Below are positions 37,464 through 46,094 of a stretch of 64,000 nucleotides of DNA, one piece after another. Below the pieces are notes generated by a model, which ran no database searches, was not told where the DNA came from, and was given only the letters and a program-made list of their open reading frames with translations. The position numbers and the translations under genes were made by a program. Position 1 is the first letter of the stretch; each line of letters begins with the position of its first letter. The stretch comes from Kitasatospora herbaricolor (GTDB lineage: Bacteria > Actinomycetota > Actinomycetes > Streptomycetales > Streptomycetaceae): the NCBI RefSeq assembly GCF_030813695.1, contig NZ_JAUSVA010000002.1:2790001-2854000 (forward strand), read 5' to 3'.

Positions 37464-39038
37464 TCAACTGCGGGCGGTGGAGGTCTCGTCGAGCCGGCGG
37501 CGCAGCGCCGCGCGGTCGACCTTGCCGTTGGCGTTGACCGGCATCTCCTCGACGAGGTGGACGGCGCGCGGGGCCATGTAGGCGGGCAGCGCGGCGTCGC
37601 AGGCCGCGATCAGCGCGGCCGCGTCGTCCGCGCCGGTGACCACGGCGGTGACGGTGCCCGGGTCGGGCCAGAGCAGGGCGACCGCCTCGACGGCGCCGGC
37701 GCGGCGCAGCACCGCCTCGATCTCGCCCAGTTCGACGCGGTGGCCGCCGACCTTGACCTGCTGGTCGTTGCGGCCGAGGCAGACGTACTCGCCGTCCTGG
37801 AGGCGGACCAGGTCGCCGGTGCGGTAGTAGCTGCGGCCCTGGTGGGTGAACCAGCGCTCGGCGGTGATCGCGGGCGCCCGCCAGTAGCCGGGGGTGGTCT
37901 GCGGTCCGGCCATGCAGAGTTCGCCGGTGGCGCCGTCCGGCACCGGGTCCAGTCGCTCGTCCACCACCAGCGGCAGCAGGCCCGGGTAGGGGCGGCCGAT
38001 CGGCACGTTGTCGTGGGCGCAGGCGGCCGGGCTGGTGGCCGGGTCCCAGCGGTGCACCGTGCAGGCGATGGTCAACTCGGTGGGTCCGTACAGGTTCTCC
38101 ACCACGGACCGCGGGGCCGCGGCCTGCCAGGCCTCGGCGGTGGCGCGGGGCAGCGCCTCGCCGCAGAACAGGCTCCAGCGCAGGGTCGGCATGCTGCCGG
38201 GGGTCAGCACGCCGCGTCTGCGCAGCATCGCGCCGACCGAGGGCACCGAGAACCAGACGGTGATCCCGTTGCGCTCCAGGTACTTGAAGGGCGCCAGGAG
38301 TTCGATCGGGTCGGTCGAGCAGAGCCGGGCGCCGTTCTCCCAGGCCATGAAGAGGTCGAAGACCGACAGGTCGAAGGTCTGGTCGAAGGTCTGGGTGAGC
38401 CGGTCGTCGGGGGTCAGCCGGTAGCGCGCCTGGTTGGCGTCCAGGAAGGCCCGGACGTTGCCGTGGGTGACCGGGACGCCCTTCGGGACGCCGGTGCTGC
38501 CCGAGGTGAACAGCAGGTACGCGAGGTCGTCCGGCGACACCTCGGGCAGCTCCTCCAGGGGCGCGGCGGCGGCCAGGTCCATCGCGTCCAGCAGCCGTAC
38601 GTCGCCGAGATCGCCGGCCTGGCTGCGGACGACGTCGGGCAGCAGCACGACCGGCTTGCGCGGCAGGCCGCGCAGCAGTGCGGCGAGCCCGGGCAGGGAG
38701 GCCGCGTCGACGATCAGGGCGTCGACGTCGGCCCGCTCCAGCATGGAGCGGGTGCGCTCGGCCGGGAACTTCCGGTTCAGCGGCACGAAGGCGGCGCCGG
38801 CCAGCAGCGCGGCGGCCACCCCGAGGTAGGAGGCCTCGCTGCGGTGGGCGAACACACCGACCCGGCGGGGGCGGCCGCCGGCGGCCTCGACCAGCAGGGC
38901 GGCCCACCGGCGGGCGGTGCCGACGGCCTCGCCGTAGGTGTGCTCGCGGCGGCCGACGGTCAGCGCGACGCTGTCGGGCCGGACGCGCGCGTGGTGGAGC
39001 AGGCCGGCGCCCAGGCGCAAACTCAGTGCTGTGGTCAT
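37464..39038 (-). CDS. Stand-alone NRPS-type adenylation domain
   Basis: A 524-residue acyl- or amino-acid-activating enzyme, first gene of the operon. Core motifs are in order: A3 LLFTSGSTGVPKGV, A4-like FDQTFDLSVFD, A5 VENLYGPTE, A7 YYRTGDLV, A8 GRNDQQVKVGGHRVELGEIE and A10 VNANGKVDR with the catalytic Lys. The binding-pocket Asp in FDLSVFD matches the residue that holds the alpha-amino group in amino-acid-activating domains, so an amino acid substrate is likelier than a plain acid. There is no attached condensation or carrier domain; the carrier is the N-terminal part of the next protein. The ATG at 39038 is followed by the family N-terminus. Confidence 0.92.
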   Translation of the reverse strand: MTTALSLRLGAGLLHHARVRPDSVALTVGRREHTYGEAVGTARRWAALLVEAAGGRPRRVGVFAHRSEASYLGVAAALLAGAAFVPLNRKFPAERTRSMLERADVDALIVDAASLPGLAALLRGLPRKPVVLLPDVVRSQAGDLGDVRLLDAMDLAAAAPLEELPEVSPDDLAYLLFTSGSTGVPKGVPVTHGNVRAFLDANQARYRLTPDDRLTQTFDQTFDLSVFDLFMAWENGARLCSTDPIELLAPFKYLERNGITVWFSVPSVGAMLRRRGVLTPGSMPTLRWSLFCGEALPRATAEAWQAAAPRSVVENLYGPTELTIACTVHRWDPATSPAACAHDNVPIGRPYPGLLPLVVDERLDPVPDGATGELCMAGPQTTPGYWRAPAITAERWFTHQGRSYYRTGDLVRLQDGEYVCLGRNDQQVKVGGHRVELGEIEAVLRRAGAVEAVALLWPDPGTVTAVVTGADDAAALIAACDAALPAYMAPRAVHLVEEMPVNANGKVDRAALRRRLDETSTARS

Positions 39039-39130
39039 CTCGATCCGAACCCATCGGTGACTGGACCCGGACGACGCTAGTCACGGTGCTTCCCGGCGGC
39101 TCCGTTGCGCGCGCTAACCCTCTAGACACT

Positions 39131-39170
39131 CTTAACCCAGAAAACTGTGTTCTGCTCATTTGTCGCACGG
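39131..39170 (-). promoter_or_regulatory. Conserved 40-bp block upstream of A-domain operon (shared with 44081-44120)
   Basis: 31 of 40 positions match the block upstream of the MFS gene, with an identical 16-bp core GTTCTGCTCATTTGTC (39149-39164). It ends 93 bases before the adenylation gene. A possible -10 box TAGCGT (minus strand, plus positions 39074-39079) lies about 80 bases from its centre and has no good -35 box, suggesting activation. The nearby CitB-like response regulator is the obvious candidate to bind here. Confidence 0.6.
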
Positions 39171-39202
39171 CACGCGCAAGTTGACTTCGGGGGCACGCAC
39201 AA

Positions 39203-39244
39203 CAGCGGCGCACCGCGGGAGTCGGGTCCCGTGGTGCGCCGCTG
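39203..39244 (-). terminator. Terminator of MFS/propeller-RraA operon
   Basis: An 18-bp stem with one wobble (39203-39220 with 39227-39244) and a 6-base loop, 63 bases after the RraA stop. Confidence 0.75.
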
Positions 39245-39306
39245 CGGTGGCGCCGCCGGCGACCGGCCGGGCGGGCCGGGCGGGCCGGGCGGTCAGGTGG
39301 GTCCGG

Positions 39307-42300
39307 TCAGCCGGTGAAGCCCTGCTCGGCCAGCGCCTTCTCGATCCGGGCCCGGTGCTGCGCCTCCCAGTCGTCCAGGGACTCCTCGGCCTCCTTGGCG
39401 AGCTTGGCCCGGGCGGCGCCCAGGATCTCCTCCTGGCGGGCGGCCGGGGTGACCACGATCCCCTCCTCGTCCGCCACCACGATGTCGCCGGGGTGCACCA
39501 GTACGCCGCCGACCCGCACCGGGACGCCGAGCGCGCCGAGCTCCTTCTTGGTGCCCGGGATCGGGATGACGCCGCGGGAGAACACCGGGAAGCCCGCCTC
39601 GCGGACCTCGCCGAGGTCGCGGATGACCCCGTCGACCACGAACGCGGCGATGCCCCGGCGCTGGGCGACGGCGCACACGTTGCCGCCGGCCAGCGCGTAG
39701 TCCACGTCCCCGGACTCGACCACGACGACCGAGCCGGGCTCGGCGCGGTAGATGGCGGCGTGCAGCATCAGGTTGTCGCCGGGCGGGCACTGCACGGTGT
39801 ACGCCGGTCCGGCGACGCGCGGCGACGCCCAGAGCGGCCGGATGCCGGTGTCCATGACCTGCTCGCGGCCCAGCAGGTCGGCGAGGGTGGTGGGGGGAAC
39901 GTCCTCGAACGGGTGCGCCATGTCTTCCTTCTCCTCCAGGTTGCGGTCCGGGCCGGGACGGCGCGGGGCCGTGTCCTTCTCCGGACTGTAGAAGTGCTGG
40001 TCCCAGCTGGTACCGCCGTCCGAGGTCGACAGTACGGTGCCCTCGTCGCCGACGATCCACGACTCCCGCGGGGAGAGCACCCGGACGTTCCACAGGGACA
40101 TCCCGGTGCCCGTGGTGACGACCCGCCAGGTCACGCCGCCGTCCTCGGTGGTCATCACGGTGTCGCTGCGGCCGACCACGCCGCCGGTCCGGCCGTCCGC
40201 CGAGAAGTGCACGGCGGTGAAGTTCTGCCGGGTCGGGCAGTCCCGGCGCTCCCAGCCGCGGCCGCCGTCCCGGGTGTGCAGGACGGTGCCGCGGTGCCCA
40301 ACGGCCCAGGCGGTCAGGGCGTCCACCGCGTGGACGTCGATCAGGTCGTCCTCGCCGCCGCTGTCCTGGGTCTCCCAGGTGGCGCCGCCGTCCCGGGTGG
40401 CGAAGACGGTGCCGCCGGTGCCGACCGCCCAGCCGGTCCGGTCGTCGGCGAAGTCCACCGCCCACAGGCCGCAGCCGGCGTACGGGCTCGGCTGGTGCTC
40501 CCAGGTGACGCCGCCGTCCCGGGTGCCGAGGATGGTGCCGCCGTCGCCGACCGCCCAGGCGGTGCGGCCGTCGGGGCGGACGTGGACCTCCAGCAGGTCC
40601 TTGGTGCTGCCGCTGGTCTGCTGCTGCCAGTGCGCCCCGGCGTCCCGGGTGACGAGGACGGTGCCGGCCCGGCCCACCGCCCAGGCGGTGGAGCGGTCGG
40701 ACGGCGAGACGGAGTAGAGGTTCGCGGCGGTGCCGGCCTGCTGCCGGGTCCAGCGCCCGCCGTCCCGGGTGGTCAGGACGGTGCCGCCGTCGCCGACCGC
40801 CCAGCCGTCCTGCCCGCCGGGGAAGAGGTGCACGCCGTAGAGGTTGCGGCCGGTGCTCGCCACGGGCGAGGCCCAGGTGCGGCCCTGGTCGTGACTGGCG
40901 ACGACGGAGCTGCCGTCGCCGACCGCGCAGACCCGGGCGCCGTCTGGGCGCGCCCAGACGGCCTTGAGGTTGTCGGCGACGCCGCTGCGCCGGGCGGTCC
41001 AGGTCCGGCCTGCGTCGGTGGTGGCGAGTACCGTGCCGGCGTCGCCGACCGCCCAGCCCAGCTCGCCGGAGGCGGTGAACGCGGCGCCCCAGAGGCTGAC
41101 TTCGGTCCCGGAGGCGCGCCGCGTCCAGGTCCGGCCGGCGTCCTCGGTGGTCAGCACGGTGCCCGCCCGGCCGACGATGCAGGCGGTGCCGTCGGGGCCG
41201 GCGTGGACGTGCGTCAGGGTGGTCCGGACGGCGGCGTCCTGGCGCTGCCAGCCGGCCCCGCCGTCGTCGCTGGTCAGGATGGTGCCCTCCGGGCCGACCG
41301 CCCAGCCCTGCTTGCCGTCCGGGGCGAAGTGGACGCTGAGCAGCGGAAGTTCGGTGCGGGTGTCGGTCAGGTGCCAGGTGGCGCCGCCGTCCTCGGTACG
41401 CAGGAGCGTCCCGGCGGCGCCGGCCGCCCAGCCGCGCCGACCCTCGAAGTGGACGCTCAGCAGGGGGACTTCGACCGGGGTAGGCTGCCTTCTCCAGGTC
41501 GCGCCGCCGTCCTCGGTGGCCAGCACCAGGCCGCCGTCGCCGACCAGCCAGCCGTACCGGCCGTCGGCCAGGAAGGCCACGTCCCACAGCAGTTCACCCG
41601 TACCGGTCTCGCCCACCTGCCAGGTGGCGCCGTCGTCGGTGGTGATCGCGAGCAGGCCGTCCTGGCCGACCGCCCAGCGGGCGGTGCCCGCGCCGTGCAC
41701 CCCGACCAGGTCCTTGTGGATGCCGCTGAGCTGCGCCGTCCAGCTGTCGCCGCCGTCCTCGGTGGCCAGGATCAGACCGGAGTCGCCGACCGCCCAGCCC
41801 TGCCGGGCGTCGGGGGTGAAGGCGAGCGCCACCACGTCCTTGGCGGTGCCGCCGGGCTGCGGGGACCAGCTCCGGCCGCCGTCGTGGGAGGCGAGGACGA
41901 CACCGTCGTCGCCGGAGGTCCGGACCTCGCGGCCGTCGGGCGCCGCCCACAGCCCGTACAGGTCGAGCCCGGTACCGGCGTCCGCGGCGGCCCAGGTGGC
42001 GCCGCCGTCCTCGGAGCGCAGCACGGTGCCGGTCCGGCCGACGGCCCAGCACAGTCCGGGCGAGACGGCGTGGATGCCACGCAGGTCGACCGTCGTGCCG
42101 CTGTCCTGGACGACCCAGGTCGCGCCGCCGTCGGTGGTGGCCCGGATCGCACCGCGCTTGCCGACGATCCAGGCGGTCCGCTCGTCCAGCGCGAAGCAGC
42201 GGGTGAAGTGGGTGTCGTCGCAGCGCTGCGGCTGCCACCCGGCGCCGCCGTCGACGGAGACGAGGACGGTGCCGCTGTCGCCGACCGCCCAGCCGGTGCG

Positions 42301-42606
42301 GCCGCCGGGCGCGAAGGAGACGCCGTAGAGGTTGCGGTCGGTGCCGGTCTCCCGCTGCTCCCAGTGCCGGCCGCCGTCGGTGGTGTGCAGGAGCGTGCCG
42401 TCACGGCCGGCGATCCAGCCGCGCGCGGTGTCGGCGAAGCAGACCGCGCGCAGGTCCTTCTCGGTGCTGCCCTGCGCGTGCCAGCGGCGGCCGCCGTCGC
42501 CGGTCGCCAGGATCATGCCGCCGTCGCCGACGGCCCAGCCGTGCGCCTCGTCGACCAGGCAGACGCCTTGGAGATTCACGCTCCGTGGAGCGATGGTGCG
42601 GGTCAT
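39307..42606 (-). CDS. 21-repeat YCF48 beta-propeller continuous with RraA-like domain
   Basis: A single open frame of 1099 residues. Residues 1 to about 880 consist of 21 repeats of about 42 residues of the type (N/D)L..V.F.....GWAVGDGGTVL.T.DGG.TW, the YCF48/HCF136 family. 21 equals three seven-bladed propellers. There is no signal peptide, so it should be cytosolic. Without any stop codon the frame continues into a 204-residue RraA/HMG-aldolase-like domain from M896 (MAHPFEDVPP), with GDNLMLHAAIYRAEPGSVVVV and VVDGVIRDL carrying the Asp/Arg active-site pattern. A strong ribosome-binding site immediately precedes M896, so free RraA could also be made. RraA-like enzymes act as oxaloacetate decarboxylases or aldolases. 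The propellers may scaffold cluster enzymes (inference). Confidence 0.88.
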   Translation of the reverse strand: MTRTIAPRSVNLQGVCLVDEAHGWAVGDGGMILATGDGGRRWHAQGSTEKDLRAVCFADTARGWIAGRDGTLLHTTDGGRHWEQRETGTDRNLYGVSFAPGGRTGWAVGDSGTVLVSVDGGAGWQPQRCDDTHFTRCFALDERTAWIVGKRGAIRATTDGGATWVVQDSGTTVDLRGIHAVSPGLCWAVGRTGTVLRSEDGGATWAAADAGTGLDLYGLWAAPDGREVRTSGDDGVVLASHDGGRSWSPQPGGTAKDVVALAFTPDARQGWAVGDSGLILATEDGGDSWTAQLSGIHKDLVGVHGAGTARWAVGQDGLLAITTDDGATWQVGETGTGELLWDVAFLADGRYGWLVGDGGLVLATEDGGATWRRQPTPVEVPLLSVHFEGRRGWAAGAAGTLLRTEDGGATWHLTDTRTELPLLSVHFAPDGKQGWAVGPEGTILTSDDGGAGWQRQDAAVRTTLTHVHAGPDGTACIVGRAGTVLTTEDAGRTWTRRASGTEVSLWGAAFTASGELGWAVGDAGTVLATTDAGRTWTARRSGVADNLKAVWARPDGARVCAVGDGSSVVASHDQGRTWASPVASTGRNLYGVHLFPGGQDGWAVGDGGTVLTTRDGGRWTRQQAGTAANLYSVSPSDRSTAWAVGRAGTVLVTRDAGAHWQQQTSGSTKDLLEVHVRPDGRTAWAVGDGGTILGTRDGGVTWEHQPSPYAGCGLWAVDFADDRTGWAVGTGGTVFATRDGGATWETQDSGGEDDLIDVHAVDALTAWAVGHRGTVLHTRDGGRGWERRDCPTRQNFTAVHFSADGRTGGVVGRSDTVMTTEDGGVTWRVVTTGTGMSLWNVRVLSPRESWIVGDEGTVLSTSDGGTSWDQHFYSPEKDTAPRRPGPDRNLEEKEDMAHPFEDVPPTTLADLLGREQVMDTGIRPLWASPRVAGPAYTVQCPPGDNLMLHAAIYRAEPGSVVVVESGDVDYALAGGNVCAVAQRRGIAAFVVDGVIRDLGEVREAGFPVFSRGVIPIPGTKKELGALGVPVRVGGVLVHPGDIVVADEEGIVVTPAARQEEILGAARAKLAKEAEESLDDWEAQHRARIEKALAEQGFTG
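39923..39937 (-). promoter_or_regulatory. Internal ribosome-binding site before the RraA domain
   Basis: GGAGGAGAAGGAAGA on the minus strand directly precedes an in-frame ATG (39921). It encodes the Glu/Lys-rich linker EEKED while looking like an excellent Shine-Dalgarno sequence. Confidence 0.7.
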
Positions 42607-42716
42607 GGGTGAACCTTCGCTGTGGGTGAGGGTGGTGGGGGTTCTCGGCGCGCAGGCGGGCGGCGGGAGCACTCCGGCGGGCGGCCGGGCGGGACGGCGC
42701 CGGGCGGGCCCGATGC

Positions 42717-43946
42717 TCAGGCGCCGGCGGCGACCGGCTGCGCCGCGGCGCGGGCGCGGCTGCGGGTGCCCCGCGCCACCACGGCCGGCATCGCGGCGCC
42801 CAGCACGGCGTACGACACGCCCAGCACGATCCAGCCGACCGCGCCGTGGTCGATGACCAGCCAGGCGAAGACGGCGGGGGCGAACATCTTGCCGATGTCG
42901 CCGCCCATCTTGTAGGTGCCCTGGTACTGGCCCTGGGCGTGGTCGGGCGCGAGATCGAAGGCGATGGTCCAGCTCCCCGCCGCCTGCCGGATCTCGCCGA
43001 GTGCGTGCAGCAGCGCACCCAGCACCAGCAGCGCGCAGGCGAGCGGCAGCCCGGCGCCGCTGGTCATCGCGAACACGACGCAGGCGACCGCCACGCAGGC
43101 CGCGCCCTGCAGGCTCGCCCAGGACGCCGACCTCGGGTTGTCGGTGCCGCGGGCGACCCTGGTCTGGAAGGCCACCACGAAGGCGGTGTTGATCAGCAGG
43201 ATCACCGCGCTCATCCAGCGCGGGGCGCCGGTGTGGTGGATCACCCAGAGCGGCAGCACCAGGTCGAGCAGCAGGGCGTGGGTGACGAGCAGTCCGTCCA
43301 GGGCGGTGAACATCAGGAACGGCGCGTCGCGCAGCACCGCGAAGGCCGCGCCCGCCGAGGCCGGCACCGGGGGCACCGGGGCCTCCTTGGCGGTGAGCAG
43401 CCCCGTGACGAGGAAGCAGACGGCGGTGAGCACGACGGCCCCCTGGTAGCCGACCCGGGCGCCCCAGGCGAGGACCAGGCCGGACAGGCAGGCGCCGATC
43501 GCGATGGTCACGTTGAGGGCCGCCCGGATGTACGCCATCACCCGGACCCGGTCGCCCTGCGGCACGTTGGCCGCGATCATCGCCTTCCGGGCGTTGTTGC
43601 CGGAGCGGTAGGCGAGCCCCTGGACGGACGTGACGAGCAGGTACGACCAGAATCCGTTCACCAGCAGCAGCGCGGCCGTCAGCGGGGCGAGCGCCAGGAA
43701 GGACCACATCTGGACGGTCCGCGGGCCGGCCCGGTCGGCGAGGTGGCCCAGCGGGATGCTGGACAGCAGGACCAGGCCGGCCGTGATACCCAGGCTGACG
43801 CCGAGTTCGCCGGGCGTGAGGTGGACCATCGTCACCGCGTAGATCGCGTTGATGGCCATCCAGAGCCCCTGCCCGAGCGCCATCACCATGGTGATGAACG
43901 TGAGCATCCTGGCGGGTCCGGGCGGGGGAAGAATACGGGTCAGCAC
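42717..43946 (-). CDS. MFS exporter of the cluster
   Basis: A 409-residue major facilitator with about twelve hydrophobic helices. The loop SIPLGHLADRAGPRTVQMW between helices 2 and 3 is the family signature, and AYRSGNNARKAMIAANVPQGDRVRVMAYIRA is the long cytosolic segment. GTG at 43946 is preferred, with AGGA upstream; ATG at 43907 is the alternative. It is the first gene of the operon containing the propeller-RraA protein (110 bases downstream) and is preceded by the conserved 40-bp block. The likely role is export of, and self-protection from, the cluster product. Confidence 0.88.
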   Translation of the reverse strand: MLTRILPPPGPARMLTFITMVMALGQGLWMAINAIYAVTMVHLTPGELGVSLGITAGLVLLSSIPLGHLADRAGPRTVQMWSFLALAPLTAALLLVNGFWSYLLVTSVQGLAYRSGNNARKAMIAANVPQGDRVRVMAYIRAALNVTIAIGACLSGLVLAWGARVGYQGAVVLTAVCFLVTGLLTAKEAPVPPVPASAGAAFAVLRDAPFLMFTALDGLLVTHALLLDLVLPLWVIHHTGAPRWMSAVILLINTAFVVAFQTRVARGTDNPRSASWASLQGAACVAVACVVFAMTSGAGLPLACALLVLGALLHALGEIRQAAGSWTIAFDLAPDHAQGQYQGTYKMGGDIGKMFAPAVFAWLVIDHGAVGWIVLGVSYAVLGAAMPAVVARGTRSRARAAAQPVAAGA

Positions 43947-44080
43947 GGATCGGTTTCCTGTCGCATCATCCTGGCGCCGAATTTCCTGGGAAATTCCTGT
44001 GCCCTCGGTCCTGGCTCTGGATTCTTCCTGGGAGGCTAGGTCATCACCGCGGCCCGGCAATCGTTGTGAGCGCAAACCGA

Positions 44081-44120
44081 CTTGACTGCGGAAAGTGGGT
44101 TCTGCTCATTTGTCCAACGG
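44081..44120 (-). promoter_or_regulatory. Conserved 40-bp block upstream of MFS operon
   Basis: Partner of the block at 39131-39170, with the identical core GTTCTGCTCATTTGTC at 44099-44114. A possible -10 box TAGCCT (plus positions 44033-44038), with TTGCCG 16 bases upstream as -35, lies about 70 bases from its centre. That is one helical turn different from the other site. Confidence 0.6.
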
Positions 44121-44177
44121 CCGGCCGGCGGGCAGCGGACGCGGCGCTGCGCGGCCGGGCACCGGCGGGCCCGGCCC

Positions 44178-44849
44178 TCAGCTGCCGGAGTACATGTGCT
44201 CGGGCCGCCCGCTGTCGCCGTAGCGCAGCGTCATCTCCAGGGTGCCGGTCTCCGCGAGGTACTTGAGGTAGCGCTGGGCCGTGGAGCGGCTGATCCGGGC
44301 CTGTTCGGAGACCTCCTGGGCGGACACCTGGCACTTCGCCCCGACGACGATGCAGGAGATCAGCTCGGCGGTGCGCTCCGAGTAGCCCTTGGGCATGCAG
44401 TGCTCGGCCTCGGGCGCGCGCAGGCTGCCCAGCATCCGGTCGATCCGGGCCTGGTCCATCTCCCCGCCGTCGTCGATGGTGCCGCGCACCTGCGCGTAGG
44501 ACTCCAGCTTGCTGCGCAGCCCCTGACTGGTGAACGGCTTGACCAGGTAGTGCAGGACGCCGGCGCGCATGGCCTCGCGGACGGAGGCCGGCCGGCGGTC
44601 GGCGGTCACCATGATGACGTCGATGTCGTGACCGAGCTGCCGCAGCCGGCGGGTGAGGGAGAGTCCGCTCTCGTTCGGCAGGTGCTGGTCGAGCAGGATC
44701 AGGTCGATGCCGCCGCGCTCGACGGCGGCGAGGGCCGGGGCGGCGCTGTGCGCGATGCCCGCCACCCGGAAGCCCGGTACCTCGGAGACGTAGTGGGCGT
44801 TGATCCTCGCCACGTAGAAGTCGTCGTCGACGACCAGGACGTCGATCAC
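44178..44849 (-). CDS. CitB/DcuR-like response regulator
   Basis: A 223-residue two-component response regulator. The receiver domain has the acidic pair in DVLVVDDDFYVARI, the phosphoacceptor Asp in LILLDQHLPNESGL, Thr in VTADR and Lys in LVKPF. The C-terminal part is the CitB-type helix-turn-helix (VSAQEVSEQARISRSTAQRYLKYL). The start is GTG at 44849, overlapping the kinase stop (GTGA). CitB-type regulators usually control uptake and metabolism of citrate or C4-dicarboxylates, an intriguing match to the citrate-synthase/aconitase genes in the cluster. It probably activates from the conserved block just upstream of the MFS operon; this is inference. Confidence 0.9.
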   Translation of the reverse strand: MIDVLVVDDDFYVARINAHYVSEVPGFRVAGIAHSAAPALAAVERGGIDLILLDQHLPNESGLSLTRRLRQLGHDIDVIMVTADRRPASVREAMRAGVLHYLVKPFTSQGLRSKLESYAQVRGTIDDGGEMDQARIDRMLGSLRAPEAEHCMPKGYSERTAELISCIVVGAKCQVSAQEVSEQARISRSTAQRYLKYLAETGTLEMTLRYGDSGRPEHMYSGS

Positions 44850-45667
44850 GCCGCGCCCCGCTCTCCGCCCCTGGGGGCCAGGGGCGTTCGCGCGGATCCG
44901 GGCGGGGCGGCCGGCACCCGCACGGTGAAGACGGCGCCGCCGCCCTCCCGGTCGGCGGCGGTGACCGAACCGCCGCGCTCCTCGGCGATGGCCTGGACGA
45001 GCACCAGGCCGAGCCCGCGGGTCGGGGCGTGCGCGCGCTGCTTGGTGGAGAAGCCCAGGCTGAAGATCGACTGTCGCAGGTGCGGGGCGACGCCCGGCCC
45101 GTTGTCGCTCACCCGCAGTTCGACCGCGCCCGCGGCCAGCCGCAGCCCGACCTCGACCCAGGGGTCGGCCCGACCGGACTCCAGCACCGCGTCCGTGGCG
45201 TTGTCGATCAGGTTGCCGAGTGCGGTGACGACCTCTCCGGCCCGGGTGAGACAGCTGGGCAGCGAGGAGTCCGGGCTGAGCCGCAGCCGCACTCCGCGCT
45301 CCCCGGCGGCGAGCAGCTTCCCCACCAACTGGGCCCGGAGCAGCGGGTCTTCGACCCGGCTCATGACTTCGGAGACCTCGGCGAGCGGAACGCCGGGAGT
45401 GGCGGCGATCAGCTCGGGCCGTCTCTCCGCGTGTCGGGCGAGCTCCATCAGCCCGTACAGGGTGTGGAGCGTGTTGCGCCGCTCGTGCCGGCGGACGCCC
45501 TCGTCGGTCAGGTACCGGCCACCGGGCGTGTCCAGCAGGGCGTGCTCGACGGACAGCAGGGCGGCCTCGGCCTCGCCCCGCCGGGTACGGGGGCGCGCCG
45601 TGCCGAAGGTTCGGGTCCGGCGTGCGGCTGGTGGCTGCATGACGTCCGGCGGTGTGTGATGAGTCAC
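44846..45667 (-). CDS. CitA/DcuS-like histidine kinase lacking sensor domain
   Basis: A 273-residue sensor kinase of the citrate/malate family, reduced to its catalytic core. The phosphoacceptor region RRHERRNTLHTLYGLMEL matches the CitA/DcuS pattern H-E-x-x-N-x-L-H. The ATPase has LGNLIDNATDAV (N box), VSDNGPGV (G1) and GFSTKQ...GLGLVLVQAIAEERGG (G2). Neither transmembrane helices nor a PAS/Cache sensor precede the H-box; only about 80 residues of charged N-terminus do. It must therefore be a soluble kinase sensing through a partner, or responding to a cytosolic ligand. GTG at 45667 has AGGAAAG nine bases upstream; GTG at 45694 and ATG at 45640 are alternatives. Confidence 0.85.
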   Translation of the reverse strand: MTHHTPPDVMQPPAARRTRTFGTARPRTRRGEAEAALLSVEHALLDTPGGRYLTDEGVRRHERRNTLHTLYGLMELARHAERRPELIAATPGVPLAEVSEVMSRVEDPLLRAQLVGKLLAAGERGVRLRLSPDSSLPSCLTRAGEVVTALGNLIDNATDAVLESGRADPWVEVGLRLAAGAVELRVSDNGPGVAPHLRQSIFSLGFSTKQRAHAPTRGLGLVLVQAIAEERGGSVTAADREGGGAVFTVRVPAAPPGSARTPLAPRGGERGAA

Positions 45668-46085
45668 GTGGAACAGCTTTCCTGTGGCATGCACCTGCTG
45701 AAGCGAGTTCCATTACATCCAGATCACGCCCCGATCAGCAAGATCGGGAGAGTAAAGAGATTCACCCGGCAGGAACCCCGGGAATCCAACCCCGGCAAAA
45801 TCCCGAAATGCCCGATTCGACCGCGTACTTCGGCCCGATGATTACCCTCGGTGAGTTCGCTCCCCCCGGCAGAACCGCCCATTCCGGAACGCCGCACGAC
45901 CGCCCTTCCGCAAGCGCGGACGGGCCCGTGCCGGACTCCCGCCACGCCGTTGCGGCTGCCCACCGATCGGCCCGGCACACGTCGCCGGGGCAACTCCCGG
46001 GACAGGAAAACCGGTTGCACCCCGCCGGGCCGGCCACCACGATCACACCCATGACGACTCGAAAGGCCGACCTCGCGACCTCCCG
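45668..46085. other. Intergenic region, kinase promoter
   Basis: A 418-bp divergent spacer with AT-richer sequence at 45690-45800. CCCGATC-AGCAA-GATCGGG (45730-45748) is a 7-bp inverted repeat that could be an operator for the kinase gene. No copy of the 16-bp core motif and no convincing gene were found. Confidence 0.5.
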
Positions 46086-46094
46086 GTGATCGCG

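Noticed and set aside
39160..42612. 1150-residue plus-strand open frame opposite the propeller gene
   Set aside because: Its apparent repeats simply mirror the YCF48 repeats on the minus strand; composition is non-coding.
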